This document shows, piece by piece, positions 1 to 12,184 of a stretch of DNA of 64,000 nt; the stretch's first letter is position 1; every line of letters begins with the position of its first letter. Location of the stretch: the NCBI GenBank assembly GCA_008973525.1, contig WACJ01000099.1, positions 62,001-126,000 of the forward strand. Reading direction: 5' to 3'. Both the position numbers and the translations under genes were made by a program. The notes under the pieces are model-generated. The model did not search any database. It saw nothing but the letters and a program-made list of their open reading frames with translations, and was not told the DNA's origin. The stretch is from Stenopsyche tienmushanensis. Its lineage: Eukaryota > Arthropoda > Insecta > Trichoptera > Stenopsychidae.

Positions 1-142
1 TCTTCGATAAAATTTAAATATTAATGTTGAGCACCGAATGCGATGGCTTCCGAGGAAAGACTTTCAGGCGAAAATATATTATATAAGCAAAGTTTCACGT
101 CTGTTTTTGTCAACTGCACTCAAGAGATCTTTATTTTTGTAT

Positions 143-478
143 TCAACTAAAAATAAAATAAAAGTATACACCGAATAACTCCGATTTGGACACTGAGAAG
201 ATAAATATTTTTAGGCCGAGCACAGCGGATTTCATCTTCAGCATTAGATTCTCCTCGTTTGTTTCATAGGGACCATTCATAGCTACTTTTATTGCTTCAT
301 TGATCTCGTCCTTCAATGAAGGCATTAGATTTGCTCGCAAAGGCTTTGCGCTCAAATGGCCATTTTCCGCAAACGCTGCTTGGTAATAAAGGAGATACAA
401 AGATTTGTAGCTAAAAAAAGTACTTTCGATCAATGATATCAAACGTGTTTGTATAAACCACGTCTTCCGTAAGAACAA
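143..478 (-). CDS. Possible coding exon or remnant, unidentified
   Basis: An open frame of 111 codons on the minus strand. Its middle part (about residues 33-92) has a balanced composition (Ala, Asn, Glu, Lys, Leu) unlike the Phe/Tyr/Ile-rich chance frames elsewhere in the window. On the minus strand a pyrimidine-rich run followed by accaagcag lies just before that part, so it could be an internal exon with an acceptor near position 390. I recognise no domain, and the N-terminal third looks non-coding. No neighbouring exon was found. This is a weak candidate; chance is a serious alternative. Confidence 0.15.
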   Translation of the reverse strand: MFLRKTWFIQTRLISLIESTFFSYKSLYLLYYQAAFAENGHLSAKPLRANLMPSLKDEINEAIKVAMNGPYETNEENLMLKMKSAVLGLKIFIFSVSKSELFGVYFYFIFS

Positions 479-636
479 AATAGTTCTTACGCACTTCTAT
501 GAATAGTATTTAAATGAAAAACTTTTCATTGTTCTAAAATTTTCCTCAAAATCCTATACTACAACTGAACAAAATTTCACTTTAAATTATATTTTAAAAA
601 AATTCATGCGAAAAGTATGAAATATAAAATATTGAT

Positions 637-1017
637 ATTTAGTGGGGGAAACCACTCCGGTCGGTACGCGAACGATGACATTCTTTACCATGGAAATCCT
701 AAGTCCTGAACAAATAATTTGCAGCAAATAAATTAAACATATTTTAACTTTGTATAATATTGTGTATAGCTTAGACTAGAATTAAAAAGAAATATTGAAA
801 AATAAAAAAATTGTGTTCAATCAAAAAAAAGTTTATGTTTTTACCAACATTTTTTGTAGTTTTTTGTTCATTAAATAAATACTTTTTAATATTTTTAAAT
901 AATTATAGTCTATACGATGAAAACGTTTATTATACACGTGCTTGCAAATTTTCATAAAGAATGCTCATCTAGAGCGTGTGGAAGCACTTCCATGAACTTG
1001 GAATAAATAGCTTCGTG
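637..1017 (+). repeat. Dispersed repeat Q, copy 1 (inverted partner at 62.9-63.3 kb)
   Basis: About 380 bp that reappears in reverse complement at about 62915-63300. Shared stretches include cgatgacattctt, ccta-agtcctg, tttgcagcaaataaat, the poly-T/A middle, and the block with gtggaag and atgctcatctaga. The ends of homology are approximate. It has no coding capacity, and is probably a non-autonomous transposon. Confidence 0.7.
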
Positions 1018-1499
1018 AAAATAGTTTCGTCGATCTATAACTTTGCGAATTTAATTTATATCGACTTGAAATTAACTGAACGTATCCTTAAACATTGGTT
1101 CTTTCCGATACGCGAAGAAAAAAAAAGATTTTTTTGAACCAACAATGTAGAAACGTCCCTTAATACATTTAGTTTGACAGTAATTGGAATACCATTTCAG
1201 AATATTTAACTTCTTTTCTATCTTCACATGATCATAAATGGATGGGAATGGGAAACAACCATATAAAACCCCATTTTCTTAGAAAAGTTTCATATAAAAT
1301 TTGTTCACATCCAATAAAAAAATATATTGAGAAAAATAAGAAAAGGAGAAATCTGAGAAATGATAGAAAATATCTATATTTTGCACAAGTTACTGAAGAT
1401 TAATTTAGACCGATCGATGACTTTAGCACTATATAGAGAACAGTCAGCATCACCACACCTTTACCATAATATTATATACCACCACAATATTATATAATA
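1018..1499. other. No recognisable feature
   Basis: AT-rich sequence with poly-A runs. I saw no coding frame, repeat partner or inverted repeat in it. Confidence 0.5.
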
Positions 1500-1699
1500 A
1501 GGTGTCTGTAACAATTATTCCCATAAGCGTCAATTTCCAATAAGCGAATACAAAGATTAAAAAATAATTGCTAATTTATTTAAAATCGCCCATATCTATT
1601 GAAAAAACCTAAACCCAAATTTTATATGGGCGCCTAACTTTCTGTAGCGTTTTTTTCTCTAAACCGCGGTCCCTATCTTGGCGTTATAGGAGGATTGAG
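1500..1699 (-). mobile_element. Possible Tigger/pogo-type terminus
   Basis: The right end, read on the minus strand, begins cactcaatcctcctataacg and contains repeated ataagcg/taacgcc phrases. These resemble the ends of Tigger/jerky-type DNA transposons, which have short repeated taagcg-like motifs inside the terminal repeat. No transposase or opposite end was found, so this is resemblance only. Confidence 0.25.
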
Positions 1700-2625
1700 T
1701 GTATTTGTTACTTGTTTCCAAGGCGGTTTAAATTTGATATGTCGTTTTCAAGAACTCAGTTACAATCTACGATCATTGGCAAAACTCACAATCAAATATG
1801 CTAATTTTGCACATATTTCGAACTGGTTGCAATTCCAAATTGTCGTTTATTATCTTGCTTGTCGTTCCTCGTTGCATCATAGAGATTCCGATATTTTTTA
1901 TACAAATCAGTCCTTGAATATGTAAGTTTTTATCGATTGAGAGTGTTTTTGCACTCTAAATTCTCACGAATCAACCCTTCGAGATGCACAAATACAAATT
2001 ACAAAAAAGTTTTAGAACTTCTGTATTACAACCTTTAAGAATTTTTACACATACGTTTGGATCCCATTCAGGGTTTTATGGTCATTTATAGCACAAAAAG
2101 TCTTATCTCTTGAAGTGAAATAAGCCAAATATCGTATTCCACAATGCGAGCTTTATCTCGGTATTTTAAATAAAAATCCTTCTTTCTTTCTTCTCTGAAT
2201 ATTCCAACTCGTCCACAATCTGCTTGTTAACATTTTACATATATTTGGCCGATAGCTTAAAGCCAACAACGTCCCGTGTAATCACCGATATGGAGAATCA
2301 TAGTGCAGCTTTATCGGGTAATTTTCATATCGCCTATATAATACATTATCGACTTTATAGTTTACGACGATCCGAGCAGAATCAATGCGAATTAGGCTTT
2401 TCCCAATAAGCTTTGTTTAATTTGATCATAAATAAGACATTTTGGTAATTTAACAAGTCAAGGAAGAATCACATCACATCATAAATATGGAATTATAATG
2501 TTTGGATGTAATCCTCGATCAAAAAGATTGTAGTATTTTTTTGACGAAACGTAGAAAAACGACTCCAAGTTAATGAAAATAAGCTAAAAGTGAAAAAAAA
2601 ACCTTTTTTTAAAAATGAAAGCTAA
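1700..2625. other. No recognisable feature
   Basis: AT-rich. Short open frames at 1695-1925 and 2224-2409 have no recognisable domain and read as chance frames. Confidence 0.45.
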
Positions 2626-2750
2626 CTGACAAAAAACATTAGGTTCTGTTCTTTCGAATGAGCATCATACCACCTTTCTCGAAATGATTTTCGCATTAGT
2701 ATGCGCGTTTCAAATAAGGAAGTTTTTCTGCCGCACCCTGTATATTAGTT
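2626..2750 (+). repeat. Conserved transposon terminus family V, copy 1
   Basis: A 110-120 bp block ending in a conserved tail (gcgtttcaaataaggaag, then ctgccgcaccctgta). The same block occurs at 13393-13515 and 33428-33540 in this orientation and at 59809-59920 inverted. It starts near an aaaacattaggtt-like phrase. The tail, on the other strand tacagggtgcggcag, looks like the outer end of a DNA transposon. No transposase is linked to it. Confidence 0.65.
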
Positions 2751-3244
2751 TTGAAGTGTGGTGTAATAAATTTCGAAAATTTATGATTATGATAAAATTA
2801 AAATGATTTAAAAATAATGAAATCTCAGACACTAAACAGAAGTGATTTAAGGATTCGAAGACATTAGAAGCTCTACGAATATCGATCGATGGACCGCCTA
2901 TAAAAGACAATTTGGCAAATGATTCAAAGATCATTCAAATAATAATACAATTACATGAAAGCAATGGAGACCGATTTGCAGGTAAATAAAAATTGGCATA
3001 AGACACAACTTAATAGTGTGATACGATTACATGCAACGAAAACATTCCTTTTGAAAATAATGATCATGCCATTTAACGACATACAGCGATCATCTAGCCA
3101 TTTGAATTCGTTCAAATGCCATCATTATATATTGAATTACATGTCATTTAAGTTCCATTTACTTTACGAGGGGAAAAATTCATGCATTTGGAATAGAACA
3201 ACAAACTTTAGGCGAGGCGGCAAGTATAATAGTTGGTTCCTGGC
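2751..3244. other. No recognisable feature
   Basis: AT-rich, with no supported gene or repeat. The open frame that starts at 2955 has no recognisable domain. Confidence 0.4.
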
Positions 3245-3415
3245 AATTAGGACTGTAATTATGGGTCCCAATCGAATATTCGGTATTCGAATATATTTGC
3301 TCTTTTTTCTTTGCCTTGTTGAAAAACATATGTATAAATATATAAAATATTCGAATACTTTACCAATTTCATGGAGAATAATTAATTTTACGAATATTTG
3401 GTATCCCTAGTCACA
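3245..3415 (+). repeat. attcgaa-rich block resembling the LINE tail at 39.23 kb
   Basis: Rich in attcgaat and cgaatatt words. Its end (ctttaccaatttcat, then ttttacgaatatttgg and ccctag) resembles the sequence just after the LINE frame at 39235-39298. It could be a detached LINE 3' tail. The similarity was judged by eye and is imperfect. Confidence 0.3.
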
Positions 3416-3429
3416 AAACACAATAGTAT

Positions 3430-3786
3430 GCTTCAGCAGAATTTGATCACAATGCCAATCGGTTTCGAAATCCTTTTGCAACCAATGCATTAAATTTTGC
3501 GGAAGCACTGTCTCTATAAATTCGAGAGGAATTTATAGAATTAAGTTATGATGGGACGTTAAAACTTCACTTCGCCGAAGTCCCGATGGATGTTTCTGGA
3601 CTTAAATATCCTCGCATTTCCGACAAAGTTGTCCAAACACTATTTTCGACGACATATTCACGTGAGCAAAGTTTTTCTACTTTTACATTAATTAAAAATG
3701 AAAAGCGGTCAGGCTTAAAAGGTCTTGAACAAAAACTTCGAGTTGGGCTGTCAAATATCGAGCCGAATATAAAACTTTTGGGTTAA
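3430..3786 (+). pseudogene. hAT transposase C-terminus (ZBED5/GTF2IRD2-like), broken
   Basis: One reading frame runs from about 3430 to the stop at 3784-3786, with a single internal stop near 3513. Its order of motifs matches the C-terminal end of hAT transposases of the ZBED5/FAM200/GTF2IRD2 type. There is an NPFA segment, then FIEL, a short linker with LKLHF, KYPRISD, the dimerisation signature FSTTYSREQSFSTF (normally F-x-TTY-x-CE-x-FS), and a tail ending in basic and hydrophobic residues. The conserved Cys of this signature is replaced by Arg. The N-terminal BED finger and the RNase H-like catalytic core are absent, so it is a 5'-truncated remnant. The family call rests on remembered motif order, not on a search. 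Confidence 0.6.
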
Positions 3787-3884
3787 TTCTTTAACACGCG
3801 CAGGTATCACATTAATAAGTCATTATTTTATAATAATTATAGCATAAAAGTAAATATAGTATAGTTTTTATGTGTGAATCTAAT

Positions 3885-4140
3885 CTTTGTATACATATAT
3901 ATATAGTACATATATGTTTTCTTAAATTGTTATATTGACCTTTCCCTACCGGTGATGTATTTACTACACATTGACTCTAATAATGGGGATATCGATATGA
4001 AATATAATAGATACGGTGTTCAGAATTTGTGTACTCCTCCGTAATATAATTACGAATCACATCAAAGTATTATAGTATATAAGTGATGAGCTTTTATGTT
4101 ACTTCGGGCATATTTTCAAAATAATATTTGAATTTTTAGT
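3885..4140 (+). mobile_element. hAT-1 deletion derivative
   Basis: This closely matches 16085-16310 (tatatgg/tagtacatatat, ccctaccggtgatgtatt, gatatcgatatgaaatataa) and then jumps to the last bases of the hAT tail at 16440-16470 (tgttacttcgggcatatttt). About 130 bp that encode the dimerisation helix in the 16 kb copy are missing here. Confidence 0.6.
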
Positions 4141-5215
4141 AATTTATTTATCTACTTTTGAATTGTATTTTACTTGTTCTTACTTTATGTGTGGCATTGC
4201 GATTGTGGGCTCGAAACTTAATAGTGTGCCCATGGAAATATAAATTACGCATATAAACGCGTTTTTATCGTCAATAAATATTTCGCAAATAGTTATTCCT
4301 GTAATGGGGAATAATGGGCGATGTTTCTTTATTATAAAAATACAAAATGTTGCGAATATTATTAAAATTTTGCTCATACTTTCGGTATAAAATTTCAATA
4401 TAGTGGAAGTTATTTAAATGAAAATTAAGCTTTATTGCAGCACATACAAACTTTGAACAGTTTATTTCAAACTTTATTAAGTACGAGGCTAGGCTATCTA
4501 TTACGTCGCTCAAGATTTATATCTGTGTACTTATTGAAGGCTTAATTATTGTTTTAACTTCTTCAGTACATAAACTGCCTTCACCGATTAATAGTTTTAC
4601 CTAGAAAACACTCATTACCTTTTTCCCATTACACACATGCTTCGTTTTGCGGCCTAGATACGTTCCGAAAAGGTTGGCTTTAAAGCGAAAAGCCACTAAA
4701 CAGAAGGTCGCTAGAAGTATAACATTTTTGGCCGTATATCGAAAATTGTTGGCCGTAAATCGAAATAAAATAATTTAAGACCGTATAATGAAAGTCATAG
4801 TTTTCGTTTAAAAATCATTGAATCTACAAAATCGCAATGTTAGAAACAATTTTCTCATTCCGTCGTCGATTTACTCCCTAAAATATATCCTTCGTTCCCT
4901 TTGCCACTTTGATAGGTTGTGAGATTTCATATCGTGTATAATACATATTAGAGTTTATATCCAAACAGGCATTATAGAATACAGAAGATATTCACCAATT
5001 CATTGGAAATCCGTTCCCCGGGGGAACTTTGAACTTGCTTCAATAAATATGATTATCCTTTGATGCTGCATAATATAATATTAAATCAGGTTGCTATTGG
5101 AATGCTGACAAAATTAGTCAGTGTTCGATTTTAGAGGACGTTATGTATATGTATGTAACAATTCGCTTTAAAATTTCAACACATCTATTTCCCTAGAGTG
5201 TGACACATATAGCGC
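4141..5215. other. No gene; one short palindrome
   Basis: AT-rich. Overlapping minus-strand frames at 4180-4513 are hydrophobic and unrecognised. A 15 bp palindrome, gttccccgggggaac, lies at 5013-5027. Between 4700 and 4800 the phrase ggccgtatatcgaaa recurs in slightly changed form. Confidence 0.4.
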
Positions 5216-5240
5216 AACATTCAATAAGTTCGTGGGATGC
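5216..5240. repeat. Possible mariner-B left terminal repeat
   Basis: The sequence ttcaataagttcgtgggatg is nearly the reverse complement of the right ends cctacgaacttattgag seen at about 21000, 29360, 40270 and 45400. No transposase body follows, so it would be a solo end. Confidence 0.35.
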
Positions 5241-5552
5241 CAAAATATTCCAGTAGTAATGAGATTTTGGTGTAAGTTTCAGAAAAAACTTTGTATGGCC
5301 ACTTAACTATTAATCTGATTTATTTATTCTGGTATGTTTATTAGTCTATTTTGAAGTGGAATAGCATACAGAAAGACTCAATACTTTACTACTTCACTAC
5401 AGTCAACCCTTTTCCCCTTCCCCCCTTCTTAATTCTTTCCTGCGGGTACGTATTGAGATTGAGCGCTGCTCTGCTCCTCATTTCAAAATCAGTCATTAAC
5501 GAAAGCAAGCGCTTTTTGTTACCCCAATTATACGTACTTGTTTCAACTTATC

Positions 5553-6420
5553 ATGGCGTCCATAAGCACTAACGAGAGTTTATTAATTAAAAATGAAACC
5601 AATAATTTGCTTATCGACCAATCAACACCAAATCTGCGTCAATCAAAGTTACCTTATATTGATGAAGTATTACGTTTAAGTTTTAACACTACAGCTGTAA
5701 ACACTGATTTAAGAAATGGAGCTTGTGTTCTTCTGGAGCAAAAAATGGAAGAAGAAATGCTTGTCGCCATCATATAATGGTAATTATATTAGAAGCTGTA
5801 GTGAGTCAATCGCTCGGTTCGTCTAGTGTTCCTGATAGCCAATTGTTTAAAAGGCTTAAGAAGAACTGGGACAAAATTGATCGAAGTAAATATAAAACAG
5901 TAATTTATGATACCACGTCCTCAAATATCATAGAAAATGGTATTACAGACTGGATTTATTTTGTTCAAAAACAACTTCAAGTGTTTAAACCTCGAAAAGA
6001 CTATATAGAGTTACTGAATCTTTCCATCATTTACTTGGAAGGAATTCCTGAAAAAGGAGTTTTATTTAGGTGACTTGTTGGTCTCTACCGTTCTAAATGG
6101 ATTGCTAAAGCTATGTGTTACTTGATTTTTTTTAATTAACATCAGTTTAAACTGACGAAAAAGTTCATGAAAACAGTGAAAGATATTTGTCTCTTCACAG
6201 TCGTAATATATATAAAATACTTGTTTCAAGCTTCTATTGGATATTCAGCACGAAGAAACGACTTACAATTATTAAAAGAACTGTTATCCTTTGAAAATAT
6301 AAACCAAACAATGGCCAAAGTTGCCATGAAAAAAAAATACTGGACCATTTATGGTACTTGTCGTAAGAGTTGGTGTCTTTTGCATTTTTTGAAAGAAAAA
6401 AATTATAGATTCAAAGTATG
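5553..6420 (+). pseudogene. Uncharacterised conserved family 1 (CRHH motif), frameshifted copy
   Basis: The first frame starts at ATG 5553 and runs to 5777. The protein then continues in another frame to 6073 and, after a degraded join, in a third frame from about 6150 to 6420. Recognisable landmarks in order are LRNGACVLLEQKMEEEM, CRHHIM, LFKRLKKNWDKID, LLNLSIIYLEGIPEKGV, then DLQLLKELLSFENINQT and a tail resembling HLWYLSEELVAFAFF. I remember this order from uncharacterised proteins, often in many copies, in aphids and Hydra; the function is unknown and a transposon origin is plausible. The first frame break comes from a 10 bp deletion near 5761 relative to the minus-strand copy at 21832-22335, which keeps CPACRHH. 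A pyrimidine-rich stretch at 5400-5450 precedes the start. The gene is broken. Confidence 0.6.
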
Positions 6421-8954
6421 ATATTTAAAATCGATTAACTTGGAACAGATTCAATAATCGACAGATTTGCAAAATAATTATTTTAAAATTGTGATAAATT
6501 TGCAATTCGTTCATAGATCCGTTCGTAGTTTAAAAAAATATACAAACTGTGCACTGTGTGATAAAAATACTGTTATGTAAAAAAAGCCATAATTCCAGAA
6601 CTACAATCATTATCATTATATTATCAATATATAGTATATAGAAAATTCGATTTTAAAATATATTTTTCAACGGTATTCACAGAGTTTGTGTGATGATAAA
6701 AGCTTTTCACACCGTGTCCATGGAGAGCAACGCGATGAACTCTATATAAAGCTCGAGTGCATTTAAGCCGATACCGATGCAAAGTTTAATATTTGATATG
6801 AAAGCAAGCATGCAGCCGCAAAATATGAGAGCAGTGTGAAATATTCATACACATGACCGGAGAAATTTTCATATGGAAACGTTTGATAGCCTGTTGCAAT
6901 TTGCGCACGATGCAGGCAAAAAAAGGACGTTGGCAGACTTTCGGATATTAAAACGCGGAGTATTTTCTGGGAAATATCTCCTCTATCGACGAGCCTCGTT
7001 GTTCTTCTTAATCTATGCCCCTTTCAAGCGATCCAGTTGTACACAATAGAGGTCTAAAGTAATTGTTTCCCGAGGCTTTAAAAGCTTATAATGAATGACG
7101 CCATTAATATTCCACCCGACAAATAGCGACTTCTTCTACATCCCTGTATCGACTTCACTGAAAGGGCAAATTGTCGACCTTGAAGACAAAGCCTCTTTTT
7201 TCCAGGTCCATTTGTTTACTGTAGCAATTCAGAATTTAAATTTAGATCAAAACATTTATTCAAATATGCTTAACGATTAACTATAATGAAAGCAAATTGA
7301 TACTTAATCCTTTATCAATATTAATTGCTCTGAATTATGGTATAAATTCATATCCAAAAACAACCAACAATGAAAGGGACCGAAACATGGCAGCTTATCA
7401 GGTAATCTATATACTGATAGCAGCAGATTGCTCTATTGTATAAGAAGTAGTATCCAGACAATATCAGCAATAGATTTTTTTAAATTGGTAACAGGGATTA
7501 AGCAGATTCTATCAAAAGTGGGAGGGGAGAACATGAAGGATTGCAGTCCCGGGCTTTACCTTGGCTACTGAATTTACTAAACATAATCATCGAACAAAAT
7601 CCATAAAGGACCACATTAAATCATATTATTTGCCAAATTATTTTATCACGTCAAAAAATGTTTTTTTTTTTAAATTTCATTTTTCAAAAGTACATATCTC
7701 TAAGAATGTTGTCCATAATTTTGATGAAGAAATTCGGATTATTTCAATGTTTTATCACTCCGTTCAGATTGTGCCCCAACGGCTCTGAGACCGCTACAGG
7801 CGCAGACTTGATCCCTATCCCTGCTTTTGTCTACAGGATAATGGATCTTTTATTATATTATATTTAGGAATTATTGTCTGATGATTCACTGGCAAAAAAA
7901 GTCTTTTTAAAACCTTTGATATTCAGAATAAATTACGTGATTCTCTCTGTATTAATAATACTGTTGTTACACTAGACGAATCTCGTAAAACAACATTGGA
8001 TGTACAAAAACATTGAGAACCTAGTTGAAAATATAGCACAACTTAAGAAAACATTGAAATCGATTTTTAGTATTAATAGACGTAAAAAATTGCGACCGAA
8101 AATAAAATCACCCAAAAAATTGAAATAAAACGTCGACTACCAAAAATCTGTTATAGGATATTTAATATTAAACCTTTTTTAACATAATTATCAATGATTG
8201 ATTGATTTTTCTGGGTTTTCATACAGTTCAAATTTGGATTTGATCGTTTTTGAACTGATCATTCTCTGAAATTCTGAGAATTTGTCAATTCATTAGAATA
8301 AGAAAATTTCAATGATTTTCTCGAAAAGATGCCGATGAATCTTTTTGGAATTAATGAACTTTGTCTTCCCGGCTCGTATGGTCCAAATCTTAGATTTTCT
8401 CGATGAGGAAATCTTGTCTATTTTGCTTATGTTTTGTTCAAAATTCAAGACTATAATATTTCTGTAAAATAATTAATTATAACATTAAAAAATAAAACTA
8501 AATACCAATGATTATTTATCTTGCATGCAATTTTATTTTTAAGCGACTCTAAAATATTAATTTCCCCGAGCCTTGCATTTACTCTGAAATTCCCCAGTGA
8601 TGAGACCAATATTGAAGTAATCTTTCGTCGATCCAATGTCAAACAATTTCATCCCTTCTCTTATTCCCGGGCGATTCATTGTTTTAAAATCACAAGTACG
8701 TTGGAAATACATATTTTTTAATATAGACAAGCTTTACTCTACGGAGAGGCGCAGTTTTAATTTATCTAAAAAAAAAAAGCGATAGATATCTGTTCGATTT
8801 CGAATAACAAACATATAAATATTCAATCTTAGACTTAATGCGATAAGCGCTTAATAATTATTTGAAAAGAAACGTAGTACGTGGTTTATTGCTTTAGGTC
8901 ACGTGTAGCGCGAGCCGAAGAGCTGGGATCCAAAAACATATGCACATCGTCTTA
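6421..8954. other. No supported gene; possible TATA-containing promoter near 6742
   Basis: AT-rich. The phrase ctctatataaagctcgag near 6738-6755 resembles a TATA box, but no coding frame follows at a useful distance. Frames at 7561-7867 are lysine/phenylalanine-rich chance frames. The block at 7770-7840 is less AT-rich but unrecognised. Confidence 0.35.
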
Positions 8955-9115
8955 AAGACCGACCGGCATCCATACAATATTTTACTATGTCTATGTTATT
9001 CCCGCAAGTATAAACAATAAGCTGACAAAGTTTTATCGCAATCGGATGAACGGTATGGAAGCGCATTAAATACGTACAAACAAACATTGTTTTTTTTAAA
9101 TATTTATAAGATTTT
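8955..9115 (-). mobile_element. Helitron-like 5' end
   Basis: The minus strand carries the block that recurs at 34450, 56695-56830, 58295 and 58420: a start like ataaaaa..aatgtttgtttgt, then aatgcgct, accgttcatccgattgcgat, aaaacttt and a tail. Insect Helitrons commonly begin TCTA(T)ATATAAAA and carry a conserved phrase near ccgatt shortly after; that is the basis of the call. The outer end is degraded here. Confidence 0.5.
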
Positions 9116-9724
9116 CTTCTTTGTGAAAAAATACTTCTTAACTTATAATAAATATGAAATGAAATATTAAGCGTTTGAATTGATAAGTATGGAGTGACTT
9201 CAATAAATTGGCATCTCATTCAATCGATTTCACTTGTAATGTCTTTGTTCAGAAGAAGCACCGCTGTGATTTAAATTCGTCTCTTGTTTGACAATGAACA
9301 CAGCGATAAATAAGCACAAGGGCGTATTTTTTCAAAAGATGTTATAATTTATCGAATATAATTTATGTGGGTGGTATCTAATAATTATAACGTTAATAAT
9401 ACCAGATATTTGATTTGGTGGTTTATCCAAAAAAGCTTGAGGTGGTGTTTAGTAATCCCTTTTATGGGACGATTACTAAGTCATTGAGGGATCATTGAGT
9501 TACGAGTCCAATAGCTTAATCGCGGGACTACCCACAGGCAAAAATTATCAATTAACAACATTGGGCTTTAATGTTTTCTGTTGTTATTATTCATGCAAAG
9601 AGTTGATACACCACAACAATTATACGAAACCCCATGTTTTAAAATTTAAATAAATATGAATTCTCGCTATTAATATCACTAATAAGCCATACGTGGGTTC
9701 TGCGAACTGATGTTTAAAGTATTC
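9116..9724. other. No recognisable feature
   Basis: AT-rich. The phrase taatcccttttatggg at 9455 also occurs near 24750 and may be a small shared repeat. There is no gene. Confidence 0.35.
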
Positions 9725-10015
9725 AAATAGTAATTAATTTATAAATGCAGACAAAAACGAAGACAATTATATTAATCGATGGCATTTAAGTTAATACTTG
9801 GGGGCGTTATCGGCACGAAGTCCACTTCGATGGCTTTGTGAAATTCTATAGCAAGTAACAATAGATCCATCGTTTGACAATTTCCACAGCACACCACAAT
9901 CTGACACCACCAATTAGATCGATTATCTTAACAGCAAGATCAAGCTTATCTTAAATGTGAATCATTTGAAAATCTTAGAATTTACTAAATATTAGAAAAC
10001 CTTCTTATTAATCCT
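9725..10015 (+). repeat. Dispersed repeat P, copy 1
   Basis: Direct copy of 41655-42005. Shared phrases include tttataaatgcaga, cttgggggcgttat, ggcacg-agtccactt, agcaagtaacaatag, tgacaccaccaattagatcg and tagaatttactaaat. It is non-coding. It ends where the family 2 element begins, suggesting that element inserted beside or into it. Confidence 0.7.
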
Positions 10016-11255
10016 TCTATTTCATTAGGAGCTTTTTCTCGTGATATCAAACGGCTCGCCATTTGTCGAAGGTTTCTCGTAGAACTGAAATCGAAAATGG
10101 AAATATTTTTTGATTTTTATTATGTGTAGGTAGTCAAGCTATATTTTTTTTAAAAAATACAAAATTAAAAAATTTGTATGCTTTTTACTTAAACTTTCAT
10201 ATTTTTTTAACATTTTCTTAATAATTTTTACCACAAAAAAATCATTTATTTACGCGAAAATCTTAAAATTATCAATTAGCTTAGTTGACTAGATAATATT
10301 ATAGTGAGAAACATTCCAAAATTTCAGTCAGTTCGATCAATAACTTTTTAAGCTACAACTGGCGAACCTTTTGAAAATGTAGTTTCGAGATAATCTCGTT
10401 TGAAGTTTCAATGCGATAAAACTAACAATTTTAGCGACTTATTGATCAAACGATGATTCCAGGTGCATATAATAGATCTTCAACTTTCTCAAAAAATTGA
10501 TTATCTTCGATTAACTGTTGTTTTGGGGCTATACGAGCTGCTTTTGTCTCAGAAAGACTCTTACGATTCTGCCTCGCTATCCGCGCTTCATCGGTGTTTT
10601 CAGCAAATACTTTGCAATAGGTGCCAATAATTATATTTAATATATTCATCATCTTCAAAATGAAGCTGTAGTCGTTATTAAATATCCCAGCAACAATGTC
10701 CGTTAATATTTCAATGATTTTTACATCAGAATGCAGGTGCTTTGGAGCCATTCGTCAAACCGTCGAGTTAAAACATTCATTAGCATTTTGGGTATGACCA
10801 CCCAAGCATCTTTGAAGTAATTTATCCCTGGACAAATCTTTATAAATTGGTAAGAGATACTGATTTATCTCTTGGCCAAAAAATGGAGTCAGGTCTTCAA
10901 GCTTTGAATATTTTTAAAGCAATGGTTTTCTGTCATTTGCACCAGATTTTAACTCTAGTCGAGTAACATGATAATCTATTTATTTTAATCTCTCGAACTT
11001 CTGTTCCTTTCGTTCTTTTATTAAGATATTTTGACATTTTTGTTTCGAAAATTTAACCACACATGACAAACTATCGAGCTAAACATGATTTCGAGCAACT
11101 TCGAGCTGACTTCGAGCAACTTTCATTTCGCATACCTTCAGTTAGAGATATATATAATAAAACTAAAGATACAAAAGATTTAAACAAATGTATAATGAAA
11201 GAAAGGTTACTCAGCTTCAAGCGCTTCTACCTGACCTGACTTCCTAGTTCACAGC
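10016..11255 (-). mobile_element. Element carrying uncharacterised family 2, copy 1
   Basis: About 1.24 kb that reappears inverted at 30240-31450 with high similarity along its length. It spans the coding remnant at 10446-10751 and long AT-rich flanks containing repeated cgagcaacttcgag phrases near 11085-11120. The homology edges are approximate: ggagctttttctcgtg on the left, and tcctagttcacag on the right. I could not demonstrate terminal inverted repeats or a target duplication. Confidence 0.65.
10446..10751 (-). pseudogene. Uncharacterised family 2, C-terminal part (possible Mutator-like transposase)
   Basis: Open frame of 101 codons. Landmarks are APKHLHSDVKIIEI near the start, AAGIFN-like and NDYSFILK, MNILNIIIGTYCK, RIARQNRKSLSETKAAR and a LLYAPGI end. 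In other phases upstream (11000-10750) LSRDK, CLGGHTQNANE-like and WCKWQK-like phrases can be read. This order belongs to a family of uncharacterised proteins, abundant in some hemipterans, that I believe to be transposase-related (Mutator/Phantom-like). The family assignment is from memory and uncertain. The upstream two thirds are missing or degraded, so this is a remnant. Confidence 0.5.
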
Positions 11256-12184
11256 GGTTCAATATACAAATGTTATTATTATGACGATTTTTCTCTATAC
11301 ATTTTTCTCTAATATGTATTCGATTCTTTATAATAAGAACCCAGAAACTAATCCACTATATCAGTGCTTGAGCATTCATGGATGAACAATGAAGAGCATT
11401 ATAGGCACTCTAAGGATTATTTATGGTATGTCAGCGCTTTCAGATTCTTTTGCCATGTCGTGCAACGACTAACCGATGTACTTTTCACAAGTTTTTTTTA
11501 AATTCACATCATATTTACTGGTAATATTTATATTTTGAGAGAAGTAAGTGTATGCGTTTATAATTTGCATCTAAATATTTACAAAGGGATTAAACTACGA
11601 TGCTTTTTTGCTCATGCTGTTTATCAACGAAAACTATACATGCGAATGAATGAATAAAACGATGAGGGATGGTATAAATTAAAGCCATTTTGCATCAGCT
11701 CTCATTCGTTTTGCGTTTACATTTTTCGTATTTAACAAACATTGACCATATTGCGAGCTCCGCTAAATATGAGCTCGATAGGCAAACAACGGACAGACAA
11801 ACTAAATATTTTGTATGGAGATTCAGTAATATTATTCACATGCACACGCTCCGAAAGGGCGTTATTTTTCGCATCGATCCCAATTTTATGAAATTAATTA
11901 ATAATAAAGCAGGACGATGCAAATTTAAGATTTTCCTGAATAATTACCACATATTAGTTGTTTCAGACGAAGGCTTTATCAAAATTATAGCTATTTAAAT
12001 GTTCCTGTGTAATCACATGGAGACATTTTACTGTGTATATTAATATTCGCGATGAAAGTTCTCAGATTAAATGAACGCCAGTTGTAATCGAGTTGTTTTC
12101 ATATTGATAGAACATTTATTGCCTAAAGAATATAATTAGAATATTATATGGATGAATTGCAAATTGTGTCGTGATATATTTAAG
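11256..12184. other. No recognisable feature
   Basis: AT-rich. A 102-codon frame at 11690-11998 has no recognisable domain; its middle encodes a Gln/Thr/Asp-rich phrase from acggacagacaaac-type sequence. Confidence 0.4.

Noticed and set aside
6738..6755. TATA-like ctctatataaagc as a host promoter
   Set aside because: No coding frame or splice pattern follows and tata words are frequent in this AT-rich sequence; mentioned only in the gap entry.
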